Assembly (NCBI GenBank): GCA_011037195.1
Contig: JAAEAF010003799.1
Location: 1 to 64,000 of the forward strand
Length of the DNA stretch: 64,000 bases
Source: Triatoma infestans
Taxonomy: Eukaryota > Arthropoda > Insecta > Hemiptera > Reduviidae
Direction of reading: 5' to 3'
The position numbers and the translations under genes were made by a program. The notes beneath the pieces are model-generated. The model did not search any database. It worked only from the letters and a program-made list of their open reading frames with translations, and had not been told where the DNA came from. Shown in pieces: positions 20,700 through 33,190 of the stretch (position 1 is the stretch's first letter; the number at the start of each line of letters is the position of its first letter).

Positions 20700-22160
20700 T
20701 ATGTGTATTGGCTAAAATACCACTTCAGTACAATGTATGCATTGTCACCTATACAATATTAACACGTTAGAAGCATAGAATTCTAAATTTGAATAAAATC
20801 AGTTACCCACAAGTGGGGCTTTATACTCGTACAATAGGTTTTTTGAGTTTCTTTGGAATTTTCTCGAAAACCGCTAGGATTTTCTTTAAAATTTGAATGC
20901 TGGCTGCACGGATAAAATTCTACAATTTTTAATCAATAGATTTTTCCGCAAAAGCGGATTTTCCAGATATCTGTTAAATTTGCGGCGTTAAATTTCAAAT
21001 GTATTTGAGGTCCTTCATTGTTTTATTGACGCTGTCTGGTGGAGTACAATGTATATACAGTGAAATAACGAGCTACGCCAACAGTGCCTCCTACCAGCAC
21101 GGACCCCATCATTCCGTTATAAAAAAAATTTCATAGTTGACAAGAAAATTTGCTTTAATTGTATTAACTGCATTAAGAGAAAGTGTGTGAATCTTTCAGA
21201 CCAGATTCTTCAAGAGTTCTGGTAGAAGTTTTCTTCTAAACTGCAAATATGAACAGTACATGTACAGTTCTCTCACCTGTACTAAAAGCACCGCCACAAT
21301 TCAACATTACAGAAGTGCAACTTTGCAGAAAATGTTGCGGCGATTTTATTTAAGTTGGCGATTAATCTTGGAGTGCCTATCACCTTCATTTGAAACATTT
21401 TTTCACAAAACTTGATTTTAGTGGTTTCTGGAATATCAGAAAGTTACTCTTAACTATTACTAGAGCGTTGTGACAGAGAGCGCTGTCAGATAAACAATAA
21501 AATCCTCTCACTTTTATTTACATTTACAGGTAACAACTGCAGTAATAAGATTGCAATTAGAACTGTAACAGTTTGTAGTCAGAGATAGTCGTGTGAGTGA
21601 TTCACGCTAGATATTTTCAATTAATAGTTACAAAGTTATATACAAAATATTTTCAAACAGATCGATAGTAGATCAATGTAAAGTCACATTGTAATCATAT
21701 CATGACCTCCACTAGCAATCAACATTCTGATGGATTATGGATTTCCATGCGTGTTAATTTGCAAATTCAAAATAAAACTCTACTGACCGAAATAACTATT
21801 TACAGATATTATAATAATCTCATTAATTATTTCAATTAAACATTTATTAATATTCCGTTCTAAGTGTTTAAACTAAAGTATGTGTGAAACTTTAGATGCA
21901 CGCTTTTCATTGGATGAAAATAACTTCAGAAAAAACACTTGAGTTACCAGGTGGAGACCGCGTCAATGGGTATGCTAGAAACCGACATTTCGCCCAAATT
22001 GCAATGAGTCGCTCCAAAGTCAGTTATTCGGCACTTTCTCGGAAACGGTTCGAACGATTTTCTTTAGACCTGGAATGCTAACTCTCTATGTACTTTTATT
22101 AGGAACATTCTATCGAAAAAATTATTTCTGGTGTTTTCTGGGAATTCTGTACGTTAGGTT
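20700..22160 (+). repeat. Two or three adjoining + repeat A copies
   Basis: The same blocks recur in order: 'cacttcagtacaatgtatgc' (20723), 'ttctcgaaaaccgctaggat' (20860), 'gcattaagagaaagtgtgtg' (21171), 'gaagtgcaactttgcagaaa' (21312), 'tcatttgaaacattttttca' (21393), 'gtcgtgtgagtgattcacgc' (21588), 'tcggaaacggttcgaacgat' (22039), 'ttctttagacctggaatgct'. The head-to-tail succession suggests tandem arrangement of units. Confidence 0.7.
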
Positions 22161-22600
22161 TAAATTATAACTGCTACTAGAAGATGGCGGAAGCACTGAA
22201 CAAGCTTATTAGCATGAAGAGGAATTTTTGGAATGTTTTCAGGTTCAGAAAGAAAGGGATTGCATATGTTCGGCGGAGTAGATAGTTTTGAATATCGGTT
22301 TGGATACGTGCAATATAACCTAAATGTAGCCAGCATGCTAAGAAGTGCTCCCTTACGGTAGTTACCTGCCTTCGCTCGAAAGTACTTACCTTAAATGAAA
22401 TTATTTACAAAAATGTTAAAAGTATAATGCAATTTATTATAAATGTGAGTTAGTTTGGTCACGTCAGTGCTCTATCTGTAGAGGTCACCTTGCTTCTGTA
22501 AATACCTAGATACTGCCAGAATTCTTTATGAATTTTAAGTAATAAACACGTAACTTGCAATGCAATTTCCTCTCTTTCTTGCACGCTACCTTTATTTCGT
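22161..22600. other. Unassigned DNA
   Basis: No gene or recognised element. Confidence 0.4.
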
Positions 22601-22604
22601 TCAC

Positions 22605-23135
22605 TGACATGGACTTTATCGTATTTCCCTGCCTCTTCTAAATTCCTCTTACTGCTGTATAGGAAGTAGTGAATGCTGACAAATTTTCAAAAAAAAAAAA
22701 ATACATGTTTTGAAGTCCTTGAATTTGAATGTTTTTAGCGAATAGTTTCTTTCTCACTCTCTTTCCTCTTTCTTTTTCTCGTTTGTGTGTGTGTGTCCTC
22801 GAAGGGCCACAAATGTGACGTTCCATTTAGTTATTTCATCGTTTCGTATCCATCACAGTTTCTGTCTAAATCTACCAACCGAATTTAGTGAAAGTTTTTT
22901 GCAATTTTCTCTGGACCAACTCCAACGATTTCATTTAACTTCTCATTTTTATAGCAAAATTGATTTTTTTAATTGACGGCGGTGGAGGAACTGCAACGCT
23001 AAGCTTCCTTCTGAAGAACCACTTCAATCAATGCAATGTATGGTTTGTAAGTAACGATTAAACCGGAAGTCTGTCTTTCTAAAACAGGTTTCAGAAGTTT
23101 TCGGAATTTTCTAGAAATATTGCTTAAATACCAAG
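22605..23135 (+). repeat. Repeat A copy
   Basis: 'ttactgctgtataggaagta' near 22648, 'caaattttcaaaaaaaa' near 22680, a GT tract near 22782-22796, 'tttttgcaattttctctgga' near 22896, 'gatttcatttaacttctc' near 22928, 'aaccacttcaatcaatgcaa' near 23018 and 'ggaagtctgtctttctaaaa' near 23065 follow the + order. Confidence 0.7.
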
Positions 23136-24650
23136 CAATATTTCCCATGAAATAGACACAACGAGCCAATACAATTTGTTTCGCTCGTTGTTTCCTTTTT
23201 TTAATTCAAACGGCTACATTCGTCATTGTACACTTACAAAACAGAACGTATCGTAAACAGTTGTCTTGGCGTAATCATTTCTGGCAAGTTGTCCACCCCA
23301 AGAAGGGTCGTTGCCAACAATGTATATATGACGTCTAAGCTCCGAGAAGGCCCGAGAAGTGTATCCATCTAATTGTATAATTTTATTATAAACTATTTAA
23401 AAATAAACTATTCAATGCACTTGATTGGAATCTGAGTTTATTTATTTATTTATCATTAATTACAGCCCCAAGACAGTATTCTAGAGCCCCACCTTTATAT
23501 ATAACTTCTATTTTGCGACTAGCCCTTTCTACTCCAAGACATTCTGCATTCCTACTCTGACGGCACAAGTGTTATTATTACTCCAAATCCTGAACTTGTC
23601 CTTATATCTTACAAGCCCATGTGAATAGCGCAATCCTAGCAAAAGCAAAAATGCATTCATTTTTCGACGCGTCACTTTCAACCCATTTTCCTTCAAGAAC
23701 CGATGTTGACCGATTCCGATATTTAGGACTTTTTTTTCCATATGGAATCCCTAAACAAGACTGAAAAATTTCAACGGACAATACCAGCTTCTTTCTATAC
23801 TACTTGAGTGATGTTCCAAAACTTCTGAACATAAGACTTTTCTTAAACCATTAGGAAATCTCTTTGGCCGGACGAATGCGAGGTACAAGGTTCAATTCCA
23901 ACTCCCATCCTAATCAATCTTTGTAATCCAACATCCTTAGCTCTAATGTCAACACTTCACCCTATGTTTCTAACTCAAATCTTCAGACTGACTCAAAATC
24001 CCTTTTGCTCTAGTTCATATAATCGCGATACAAAAAATTTCCAAGACTTGCATGTAAAGCCTTTCCTATCTCATCATCCCATAGATAATCCTCCCACCAA
24101 ACATTAAACTACTAATTCTATCCACAATACGTATATAATATATTTCCAATGATAGGCAAATCCTAAAATATTGCTGATGTCCTGTAATACAAATGTATCA
24201 TCGTATTCGCTTTTTATACTTTCCATATAGTTGCGAATGTCTAAATATATAAATTAATTAAAAACTCGAGCATTTAAAAAACGAATCAAAAAACTGATTA
24301 TGAACATTATCTTCTTTCTGAAAATAACATTTCCACTTTTCGCTCTTCTATTGTTCTGCGCACACAAACAACAAGTTATATCTAAATATAATCGAACAAG
24401 GAACACGGTAAGCTATCACTTTCGGCGAGCTGGTCTTGCTCATCCCTAAATCTAACCTTGGCCTTTATAATAGCACACACATGAAAGCTAAAAATAAATG
24501 AAAATATTTCCATTCTGCACCAAGACTGAGAGACTTGTGTTTTCCATCAATCGGAGAACTTTTAATACTTATTGTTGTCAAATGTATAGTGCTGTATATT
24601 GCCATGTAATAGTGATCTAGTACTAATACCGGTTAATATAATACACAAAT
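23136..24650. other. Unassigned DNA
   Basis: A 70-codon - frame (23529-23741) and its extension toward 23450 look mildly codon-like but match no motif I know. No repeat A blocks are recognised. Possibly a decayed element. Confidence 0.35.
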
Positions 24651-24654
24651 CTGG

Positions 24655-25480
24655 CGCCAAACACTCACACGACTTTCACTTTCACTGATTACAGTTCACA
24701 CAGTTATAAAACTTGTGGTAACGTTGCTCTAATATAAATACACAGATGGTTGTTAGCACTATGGCAGGTAGTCACATAAGTGTATTTACATTATAGTCCA
24801 GAAGATAGCGGCAATAGCATTGAAAAAAGCATTTGAAATCGCTCAGAACCCAACTACACTCAATTTTTCCAGACAAATATTCCAAATAAAAGTAATGTAT
24901 TTCAATGTGGCAGTTAGCGTTCCTAGTTTAAAGGAAATCCTTGTAGCCGGTTTCGAGTAGATTAAAAAATTCAAAAAATTTGGAATTTTAGAAATGGTTT
25001 TAATACATCTTAATACTAGGTAGGTAGTTGAAGCAAACAATATTGTGAACTAGTAGGTTGCTGTTGTCACAATCTCACAACACAAAAACAGTTTTACCGG
25101 AGAAATATGACAAATAAAAATGATAGGCATTGTTTAGAGAGTACACTAAGTTTAAAGAAAATCGTTGAGACGTTTGCGAGAAAAAAATCAGTGAAGTTTA
25201 ACTTCCGACTGACTGATTTTGACTGAAAGTTTCGTATCAGATACGATGATGGTGGGAACAGCATCTTTCAGATTCCTGTGATTTTCTTTTCTTTTTTTTT
25301 TTTTTGGAGGTATTTTGTTGACTGAAACATATACACACAGACCATTCTCTCCGTACTCAGGGGACCACGGAACATGTACTTCCGGTGGAAACTCAATTTC
25401 GAAAATCAGACAGGATCGCAATACTTCCGCTTACTAGTAGGAGTGAGAGACAGTAATTACTAGGGGTGAGAGAAAGTAAA
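24655..25480 (-). repeat. Repeat A, nearly full-length - copy
   Basis: 'aaacactcacacgactttca' near 24659, 'ttccaaataaaagtaatgta' near 24880, 'aagtttaaagaaaatcgttg' near 25149, 'tcagtgaagtttaacttccg' near 25188, 'tcgtatcagatacgatgatg' near 25231, 'aggggaccacggaacatgta' near 25359, 'ggtggaaactcaatttcg' near 25384 and 'aatacttccgcttactagta' near 25411. Confidence 0.8.
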
Positions 25481-26440
25481 AAAATCTGATGTGAAACGTA
25501 AGCACGAATTTCTCTAACGAAAAATGTTTAACATCAAAATTAACTAATTTTCTAATTATAAACTAGGAATGTTTTTAATATAATTTTAGTTGTCTTTAGT
25601 GTTTGTAAATATACAATCTAATAATGGATTGAAATGGCACTTCAAATACAAGTATAACATACACTAGTAATAAGTATAATGTTTACTGACATTTTCATTA
25701 TAACAATGTGGCCTGAAATACTCACACGAATTGTAAACAGTTTTACTGCAATTTACACAGTTATGAATGAAATTTTCTTTAATTTTATAATTCTTACTCA
25801 ATGTTGTAAATGAACGAGTGTAAACTTAATAAAAGCCAGGTTTCTGAGGAAAGCTTAACCTCCCACACCCCTTCAATCAACTTTCTCGGGAAAAAGTTTT
25901 AAACAAAACTGATATGTGAACTAGAAGGCGGTGCCTAGATCAAAACCCAATAACATTAAAAATCTAATGTCACAGATTCGCCAGAATCTCCGGAAAAATG
26001 TTTTCTAATGAAAGTGATAGGGACTTATATGGATGTGTGTGTGTGTGTGTGAACAAATAGTGTAGTTAGTATGCGAGGTTGGGAAAAAATCGTTGGAGCC
26101 ATTTTAAAGAAAATAGCGAAAAACTGAAGAACCCTCAGTGAAATTGCACTTCTGATTGATGTATTTTTTGACCGAAACAATCGTAACAGTTACGGTGGAG
26201 TTAACAAGCAGAATATTAGGTTTCACATTTCATTTTTGAGATATTATGTACAAACTCACAAGTACGTTCACAGACACAAAATACACACTCGCTAAATACG
26301 TTTTGTTCGTATTCAAGGGACCTTGGAACATTAATTCTAAAGAAGACTTAATTCTGAAAAACTGGCACATCATCTTCAATCGCAATACATCCTCTACAGC
26401 AGTAAGAGAAAGTAGCCATTTTTTTATGAATGGTCAATTT
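25481..26440 (-). repeat. Second consecutive - repeat A copy
   Basis: Directly follows the previous unit: 'tctgatgtgaaacgtaagca' near 25486, 'gaaatggcacttcaaataca' near 25631, 'ctcacacgaattgtaaacag' near 25721, 'aatgaaagtgatagggactt' near 25998, the GT tract at about 26034-26050, 'aatcgttggagccatttta' near 26088, 'tcagtgaaattgcacttctg' near 26135 and 'gcagtaagagaaagtagcca' near 26398. Two units in a row support tandem organisation. Confidence 0.75.
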
Positions 26441-26870
26441 TGAATAGGAAATCTAAAAACGAAAAGTTGGAACTATTTCCGGGCAAATCTTTAGATCGTT
26501 TCAAAGTCAAATCTATATCTATCACTGGGAACACTGTATTTATCTGAACTGAAATGCCGTTCATTTCCGCTCCTCTGAGTACAAGTTTTTCACAATTTTT
26601 ACATTAATTATTAATGAGCCGAAAATGGTTGTATTTTACAATGTTCGTAGGTAAAAGAGGGATCAATATTGGTTAAACAACTGCAAGACGAGAGGTAGAT
26701 TTACTATAGTACATTTAGTTAGCACACACAACTTTATATGCACATATTTTGTAGATATTATACAATATTAAACTGTCTACAAAAAGAATAGTATTTTATT
26801 CTGACAACTTTAAAGTTACTCTGGTATTTTAGAAAATTGTATTACTTATTTTTTTGTGCTTAGAAAACAT
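26441..26870. other. Unassigned AT-rich DNA
   Basis: No gene or clear repeat. Confidence 0.4.
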
Positions 26871-27240
26871 GAGCGGTCCCTTTCAGCTGCTGCCAGCCAC
26901 ATGGAGCAGAACAGAAAAGAAAACAATCAATAAAGAAGAAAAGAGAACTTGCAAATAAATAAACATACGAAACAAAAACTGTTCAAACGTAATAGTTTCA
27001 TAATCTAGACCCCCATCTCCCACCACTGATCTTATTAAATTATAAAAAGCTGTAAAAAAAATGAGTGAAGTCGACTTCCGGTTGATGTCTTTTACTCGGA
27101 ATATTCGTGTCTGATGCACACAGACTATTCGCCCCAAAACATGTATCAGAATCGCAACACTTCCTCTTACTAGCAGTAACAGGAAGTAAACACAAAAACT
27201 AAAAATTCATCTATAAAGTCGCACTTCCTTCTAACAGATT
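26871..27240 (-). repeat. Repeat A fragment
   Basis: 'gagtgaagtcgacttccggt' near 27062, 'tcggaatattcgtgtctgat' near 27095, 'tcgcaacacttcctcttact' near 27152 and 'ctataaagtcgcacttcctt' near 27212. Confidence 0.6.
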
Positions 27241-28059
27241 TCAAATTTTGTAGTTTTTAAATATATTTAATTCTGAATTCTCCATTGAATTATATAATTA
27301 GGAAAACTATAGAGTATTTTGAAACAGCACCTCATTTCAGTAAAATGCGTGGTTCTTCCTACCACGTATGCCAACAGGACACACCGAAACGTTTTTTGTA
27401 AACATTCTAACTTCTAAAAAAATTCAAAATAGTAAGAACAGCCGTAAGAAAATATCCGGTTAACTATCAGAATCTAAAACTGAATGCAATTCGTTCCCCT
27501 ATTTTCATCATCAGACGAGTTCGGCAGAGTGAGGTGGTAAAGATGCTGAAATCACAGTTGCTCGAGGGCTGTGATACGATCCAGAGTCGAACGAAACGAA
27601 GACGAATCAAAAGGGAAGCAAATGAAAGTGTTATAAACGTACGCAGTTTTAAGTGGAAGAAGTTTTCTTTCCATAAATGAAATTAAAAAAGAGAACAATG
27701 TCCAAATAAAATGTATTAACACATGCAACATCGGTATTAATATTTAACAACATACAAAATATTCAATATCATCAAATAAAAACCTGGAACGAGGGAACAA
27801 GCGTGCAGTGTTGTTTACTTGGCACACTGTTCGACTGTTCGAGTGGATCCGGTTCACTGGATCTGGTAGTGGAACGAGCTGATTCAAATCCTTATTTTCA
27901 AATCAAGTCATTCCGCAAACTTAAATGAAAATGTTATTATTAATTATTAAGTTAAAGATTACATGGATATTCACAAAAATTAGGTACTAAACTGAGTTGT
28001 AGCCATGTTGAAAGAATGAACTAGTAGCAGAATTCTAACTTTATAACCTCCTACCATAA
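27241..28059. other. Unassigned DNA
   Basis: Less AT-rich around 27480-27620 and 27790-27890. The latter begins 'cagtgttgtttacttggcac', weakly like a hAT terminus. No gene recognised. Confidence 0.35.
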
Positions 28060-28061
28060 TA

Positions 28062-28847
28062 CGGTAATCCCTTGACATTCGCGAGGGTTATGTTCTCTAA
28101 AACATTCGCGAGGGTTATGTTCTCTAAAACATTCGCGAATGTTGAGAACTATATTTAATGATAAAGAGAGGGTACTGTTCTTGAGTGTAAAAAAAACTAC
28201 CTTTAAATAGAAATGTATATAGCTGTTATTTTACATGTGAACAAAATTATGGTAAATAAATGATTAATTATTAATAAATAAATAGATATAAATCAAAATT
28301 ATTAAATAATAATAATAATACATATTTAATAAGAAAATGGTCAAAAAGTTAATAATAATAATAATAAAATAAAAGAGAGATAAAAAATAAAAATATTTTG
28401 TCTGAACTAACAGCGAGTTAGGAACTGATTAAAATTAATATGTTTAAACTTTTAACTACGATTTCTCTACAGGTGTTATATCTTATTATGTCACACGTTG
28501 TGTTCTTTATGCGGCGGGCGTTGTTCTTTGAAGTAAACAACTAAAAAATAGTACATTATATGTAATAGTTCATAAAATAAAATTGTTTACATAAAAAAAC
28601 CATTTTTAGGGTTTATTGAGTTAAAAGATCAATTCTAGCAGGTATAAACAGGTCACTCAAAAACAGATTAAGAAAAATAATATATGTACAAAACATTACA
28701 AGTTTTTTGAAACATAAATTTTGGATTTCCTTTACGCTCCGTAAATTCGCGAATATTCGAAACGCGAATGTAGAAAACACACAATTATCAATCCGCGAAT
28801 AACCGAAACTCGCGAATCTCAAAATCGCGAATGTTGGGGGATTACTA
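28062..28847. mobile_element. pogo/Tigger-like non-autonomous DNA transposon
   Basis: A 786-bp element with TA on both sides (28060-28061 and 28848-28849). Its inverted ends share 'gtaatccc' followed by 'acattcgcga', and both ends are rich in cgcgaat words. These ends strongly recall Tigger/pogo elements of the Tc1/mariner superfamily. The interior is AT-rich with no transposase frame, so it is an internally deleted or decayed copy. A 27-bp piece of the left end ('cattcgcgagggttatgttc' and on) is duplicated in tandem at about 28076-28131. Confidence 0.75.
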
Positions 28848-28849
28848 TA

Positions 28850-29999
28850 TTAACAAACCTGGTAAATACTAGAGATGGTGGGGCGGTGGTAGTGAATTGT
28901 AGAGTTTCTACTAGCTGTCAATAATTCCATAACTGATAATCAATATACAGTAACATTGTCAACAATTTATTTCCACAAACATAAAAAGCATAAATTATAA
29001 TTTAACAATACATCATCACCAACATAATCACATTATTTAATTGAGGTCATCTAGGTAATATATTCTAGCAGATTCAATAGAGACAGCCGTACTCAAAAAT
29101 TTGAAATGGATTTCTGAACTGATACCAAATCTGGACACTCTCATTGGCTGAATTCCTGCAACGCGGCACCGGAGTTGATTTAGATTATTTAGTTCCGGAG
29201 TGAACGAATAAATCAAATCGCTGAGTCTAGCCAACAGAAGAAAAAAAATGGAAGTGAAACCGGTTCCGCGGACTCGTACCAAAATCAATGCTGACTGTAA
29301 CTGAATCCATCTTTACTTTTCTAACACCAGATCAGGCTCTCTACGTTTATGTAATTTAATTTTTAAATGTGTCAACGTTTAATTAAAAAAAGTTAATTAT
29401 AAAAATAATATTATAAAATAATAATCATCTTAAAAATGATTATAATAAATGAATGAACATTTACCGAGTTTTATTTACGAAAGAAAAGTGTGAAAAGGAC
29501 GTACTGTGTGAAATACGTAAAAAGGGGTGGATAAGCGTGTTAAATTGAAGTTTATTTTTGGCGCTATTTTTAAAAACGATATTAGATTACTTGTGTTGTT
29601 TTCAATATTTTGTTTATTGTTCAATTTCTTCTCTAGAGTTGTGTTTAATGAATTTGTTTAAATCGCATGTTTGATGTGTAACCTAATATTATTCATACAA
29701 CTGGGAACATAAAATGTGAGGATTTTAAGATATTAAAAACAAAAAATATTGTTGCTAATTATTATGAACAAGAAATGCTATTTTGTTACTAACTGAACTG
29801 AAGTAAATAACGAATTTAAACATTTAATGAATTAATGATATAGTGTAAAGGGTTCAGCACCAAAAGTTGAAAATTCGTAAAGAGCCGTTAAACGAGTTCA
29901 TGAAATCGGTTCCGATCCTGGAGCTGATTGGAAAGCAATAAATCCGTAACGGATTCGTTTTGCCCATCACGGCAACGAAATTTCCGTCTACATAAATAA
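28850..29999. other. Unassigned DNA; possible hAT-like right end
   Basis: Contains a less AT-rich block (29030-29300) with an 83-codon - frame and no domain. Near 29957-29972 'gattcgttttgcccatcac' resembles the right terminus of arthropod hAT elements (complement begins with a GTGATGGGCAAAA-like word). A matching left end and 8-bp duplication were not found, so no element is called. Confidence 0.25.
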
Positions 30000-30740
30000 A
30001 GTATTAAAAATACAACTCACTCATTCATTAGGAGAACTGCAGGCTGCAGGTAGCCACTTACCTGTAAGTAAGAAAATATTTTTTTTATTTTATTACAATC
30101 CACAAGATATGAACAAAACTTTATAAACTGAGATAAAGTTATATTATGTGTAATAGTTCATAAAATAGTATATTATGTTCAAATGATGCAAAACGTTTCA
30201 ACGTTCATATAGTTCAACATAATGAATATAATTACATAAAGTAATGTTATGAAATACTTTTAGTAGAAATGCACAATTAAATCGTTATTATACAAATTAC
30301 ATTATTTTATATTAAGAAAACAAATCGAAGGTCAAAGAAAATTGAGGAAGTTAAATTTGTTTTGTGAAGTAATTTACCAATAATGATGGCACACAGTAAC
30401 TACTAAAACAGACTATACAATACCTACAAACTTATATCTAAAAGGCTGTGGGGTTGAGAAATAAATGGTAACAAAACTAAGACGCAACAATAAAAGAAAA
30501 ATTGTCTCAAGGTTCAATCGAAATACAATCACATTCAACAAACTACAAGTGATACACTGTATAATACCTGTACATAATTCTAGGCTTGACTAAGAAAATA
30601 AGCTGCATACAGTGAAGGATATTAGATATCAATCTCATAGCAGTATAAATCATAGTAACTATATAATATAGGTCCAATAAATCCATTCTACTAATACAAT
30701 AACTTATTTCTCCAAAAATATAAATTGAAACTCTTTGTTC
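30000..30740. other. AT-rich DNA
   Basis: Nothing identifiable. Confidence 0.4.
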
Positions 30741-31330
30741 ACTATACATCTAGAATGACGTGAAACTGTAGCGAACATAACCTACCTATAAACAGCATTT
30801 TCTTCAAACTTGGCATTTTTATTTAATGTTTTATCGGCTTCACTATTACAGAATTCACGAATATATATAAATTGTTATAGAAAAAGAAAGTGTAAGAAAG
30901 TTTCGAACAACAGTAATACGTTGTGCAAATGTTTACAGCTTACAGATTATGGCAGTAACCCGTTGGTGTCTTGCACCGAGAAAATCGCAGGAAAAAATCA
31001 GTAAAGTTGGACTTCCGGTCATCGTTTTTTACGAAATTTTCACAACGCATTTATTTCTTATAAAATTGTATAAAAGAACTAAATAACCTTTCTGTAAAGT
31101 GACATCCGATTGGACGGTTTTGACTAAATGCTTGTTGTCTTCTTCGAAATGCAAGTTTAAGTTTAAAAACAAAAAATACATTACGCAAAGAAGCATTTAC
31201 GACTGCATCTTGCTGATATCTACACGGGATATCAAGTTTGACTTTCCTGCGATTTTTTTTTGAGTTCTTTTGTCACACATACACACATACTCGTATTTCA
31301 GTAAAAGTGAAAAATTGTGCCTATTTTTTG
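30741..31330 (-). repeat. Repeat A fragments
   Basis: 'tttcttcaaacttggcattt' near 30799, 'aaaatcagtaaagttggact' near 30993 with 'tccggtcatcg', 'tctgtaaagtgacatccgat' near 31091, 'ttgctgatatctacacggga' near 31209 and 'acacacatacacacatactc' near 31275. Broken minus-oriented pieces, possibly of two units. Confidence 0.6.
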
Positions 31331-31985
31331 CAGGCGAGCTATGTGTTCAACTACTGATTTGGTGTCGTGAATGGAGGCGGATAGCACACACACTTTGCTG
31401 AAATAAAACCCAAGGCCAAGATCAGAAATTGAGCCCAGTACCCCAACTCGGCCCAACTATACTACGCAGAAAAAGAGAGACATTAAGGGAGAAGTAGAGC
31501 AGAGTAGAAGAAAACTTGCAGTGCAACAAAACTAGTTATTTATGAGTCAAGAATACATAAATAAATCATTTAATGAGTTTGCCAAATTTGTTCACATTTG
31601 ATTGAATTTTATTTGTAGGTGTACTAATTATTTATAGGTAAGTGAGCCTTGTTTAACAATTACAACTGCTATTTATATTCCCCATATATTTCAACAGGTT
31701 TCTTTGAAATTATGTACCTTTTTAATAACAAGTTATGTAACCGTCATATGACAGTTACATAAAATAAGATGTCAATTTTTTAATTTTCAAATTACTCGTA
31801 ATTTTATTCGTGTACTGGCCTTGAAATTTATTAGTACGGCTGTGCTGTATCTAGGGCCAGGGTTAATAGAAATACTGGAATGTACTTTGTACCACAATAG
31901 CAGAAACTAGTGAACGATTGTATTATAGTATAGCATACACTTCGTACGTGCGTTAGTAGGTTAGTAGGTAGCCGTCGCTCACTGT
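31331..31985. other. Unassigned DNA upstream of candidate exon
   Basis: No element recognised. The last 100 bp lack a clear TATA box. If the segment after 31986 is a first exon, its promoter would lie here, but I cannot point to one. Confidence 0.35.
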
Positions 31986-32190
31986 GTGAAGGTGAATTTT
32001 TTGGGACTGCTTTTTCTAAATGGCATTGCCGGATTTGGAGTGCACTGCACCGAACTCCTGATCCCTGTCAACTCGTCGGGTCGTCTGGCTCAAGAGGACG
32101 CCCCGAGTACCACGAAGGAGGTGGATTTCGACAGTTGGAGGAAAAAGGAAAAAGGATCCATCCGGTCGCAGGCAGTACCTCGACGGGAAA
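31986..32190 (+). CDS. Candidate protein-coding exon ending at a splice donor (unidentified gene)
   Basis: About 205 bp with higher GC and more even codon use than the AT-rich DNA around it. The frame starts with KVNFLGLLFLNGIAGFGVHC, a hydrophobic run like a signal peptide. Then comes a hydrophilic, charged part (DSWRKKEKGSIRSQAVPRR). It stays open up to a strong donor 'gaaact|gtaagtat' at about 32191. After that point sequence turns AT-rich and homopolymeric, as expected of an intron. No ATG precedes the frame: the first codon here is GTG and an in-frame TAG lies about 20 bp upstream at 31965-31967, so either the start codon is in an earlier exon joined within the intervening bases or it has been lost. 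No domain recognised. It could also be a relic of an unknown element. Confidence 0.35.
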
Positions 32191-32780
32191 CTGTAAGTAT
32201 TGTAGTTTCTTATACATATAGCGATTTAAAAAAAAAAAGAAACAATCACTCGGCGGCTACCGCACTAAAGTGCAGCGAAGAGGAAAAGTGTTTTCCCCAT
32301 TTGGTACCCTTAATACAGACTGAGGGCAGTTGTAAATTATGTATATTTTGCTTAAAATCAAATTACTTAAAAAGAAAATTACTTAAAAATTAAGTTACTT
32401 AAATGGAACTACATTACATTACTTATTTAGTTGTATCTTACTTTATATTACTTACAGTAAATTTGTATATATATTATTTCCGTTCACTTTAACTTCATAG
32501 TAGTTTTTTAATGTTTTATAATACAGAATGAGAATTATTTTTTGTGTGTAAAGAGATTTATTTTGAATTTGGAAGTCTTTTTTTGGGGGTAAAGAGAATT
32601 ATTTAAGTTATTATTATTTTATTTTAATTTATTATTATTTTACGTTGGAAGTCATTGTATCGTTTTGTTTCCGGTGTACTTATATAAATTTGTTCCAGGG
32701 CCTGGACAAAGTATCTATTTTTGAGTGTAACAGTTATAGTTATGTTTTAGATTATGTGAGCAGTGGGAGATTCAGAAGTT
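32191..32780. other. AT-rich DNA, possible intron start
   Basis: Strongly AT-rich with T-runs; no acceptor or second exon can be argued for. Confidence 0.3.
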
Positions 32781-33190
32781 ATATAGTCCAGCGCCAATGT
32801 ACATAAAACCCGACTTTCACTTCCTCAACTGTTATGGACCTTCCATACACAAGTTTTCAACTAAAAAATCCAACATGTTGAGAGAAAACCATTGAAGCCA
32901 TTGAAGTTCACGAAAATCAGAAAAAAAAATATTCAGTAAATAGAAGTTCCGGTTAACTGTTTTTAACTGAAACCTTCATATTGGTGGTGCTTATGATCAG
33001 CAAACAGAATAACTAGTTTATTTTGCATTTTCTAGTAATTTTGATAGAAGAGGAAACCCCACATACATACCAATTAGTTAAAAACAAAAAAATGAATACT
33101 TGCATTCAGAGATTTTCGGAATAATTATTGAGGAAGAAAGCTATATGATTCGAGAATATGAATGCTGGCAATACTTCCTGTTACGACCGG
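32781..33190 (-). repeat. Repeat A fragment
   Basis: 'aaaccattgaagccattgaa' near 32886, 'ttcagtaaatagaagttccg' near 32932 with 'gttaactg', 'aaaccttcatattggtggtg' near 32970 and 'ggcaatacttcctgttacga' near 33166. Confidence 0.65.

Noticed and set aside
23529..23741. 70-codon minus frame as a gene
   Set aside because: Mildly codon-like but no homology I can name, no ATG context or splice sites, and surrounded by decayed DNA.
27807..29972. One hAT element spanning the pogo-like element
   Set aside because: The left 'cagtgttg' and right 'tttgcccatcac' look hAT-like, but the flanking 8-mers do not match and no transposase lies between them.
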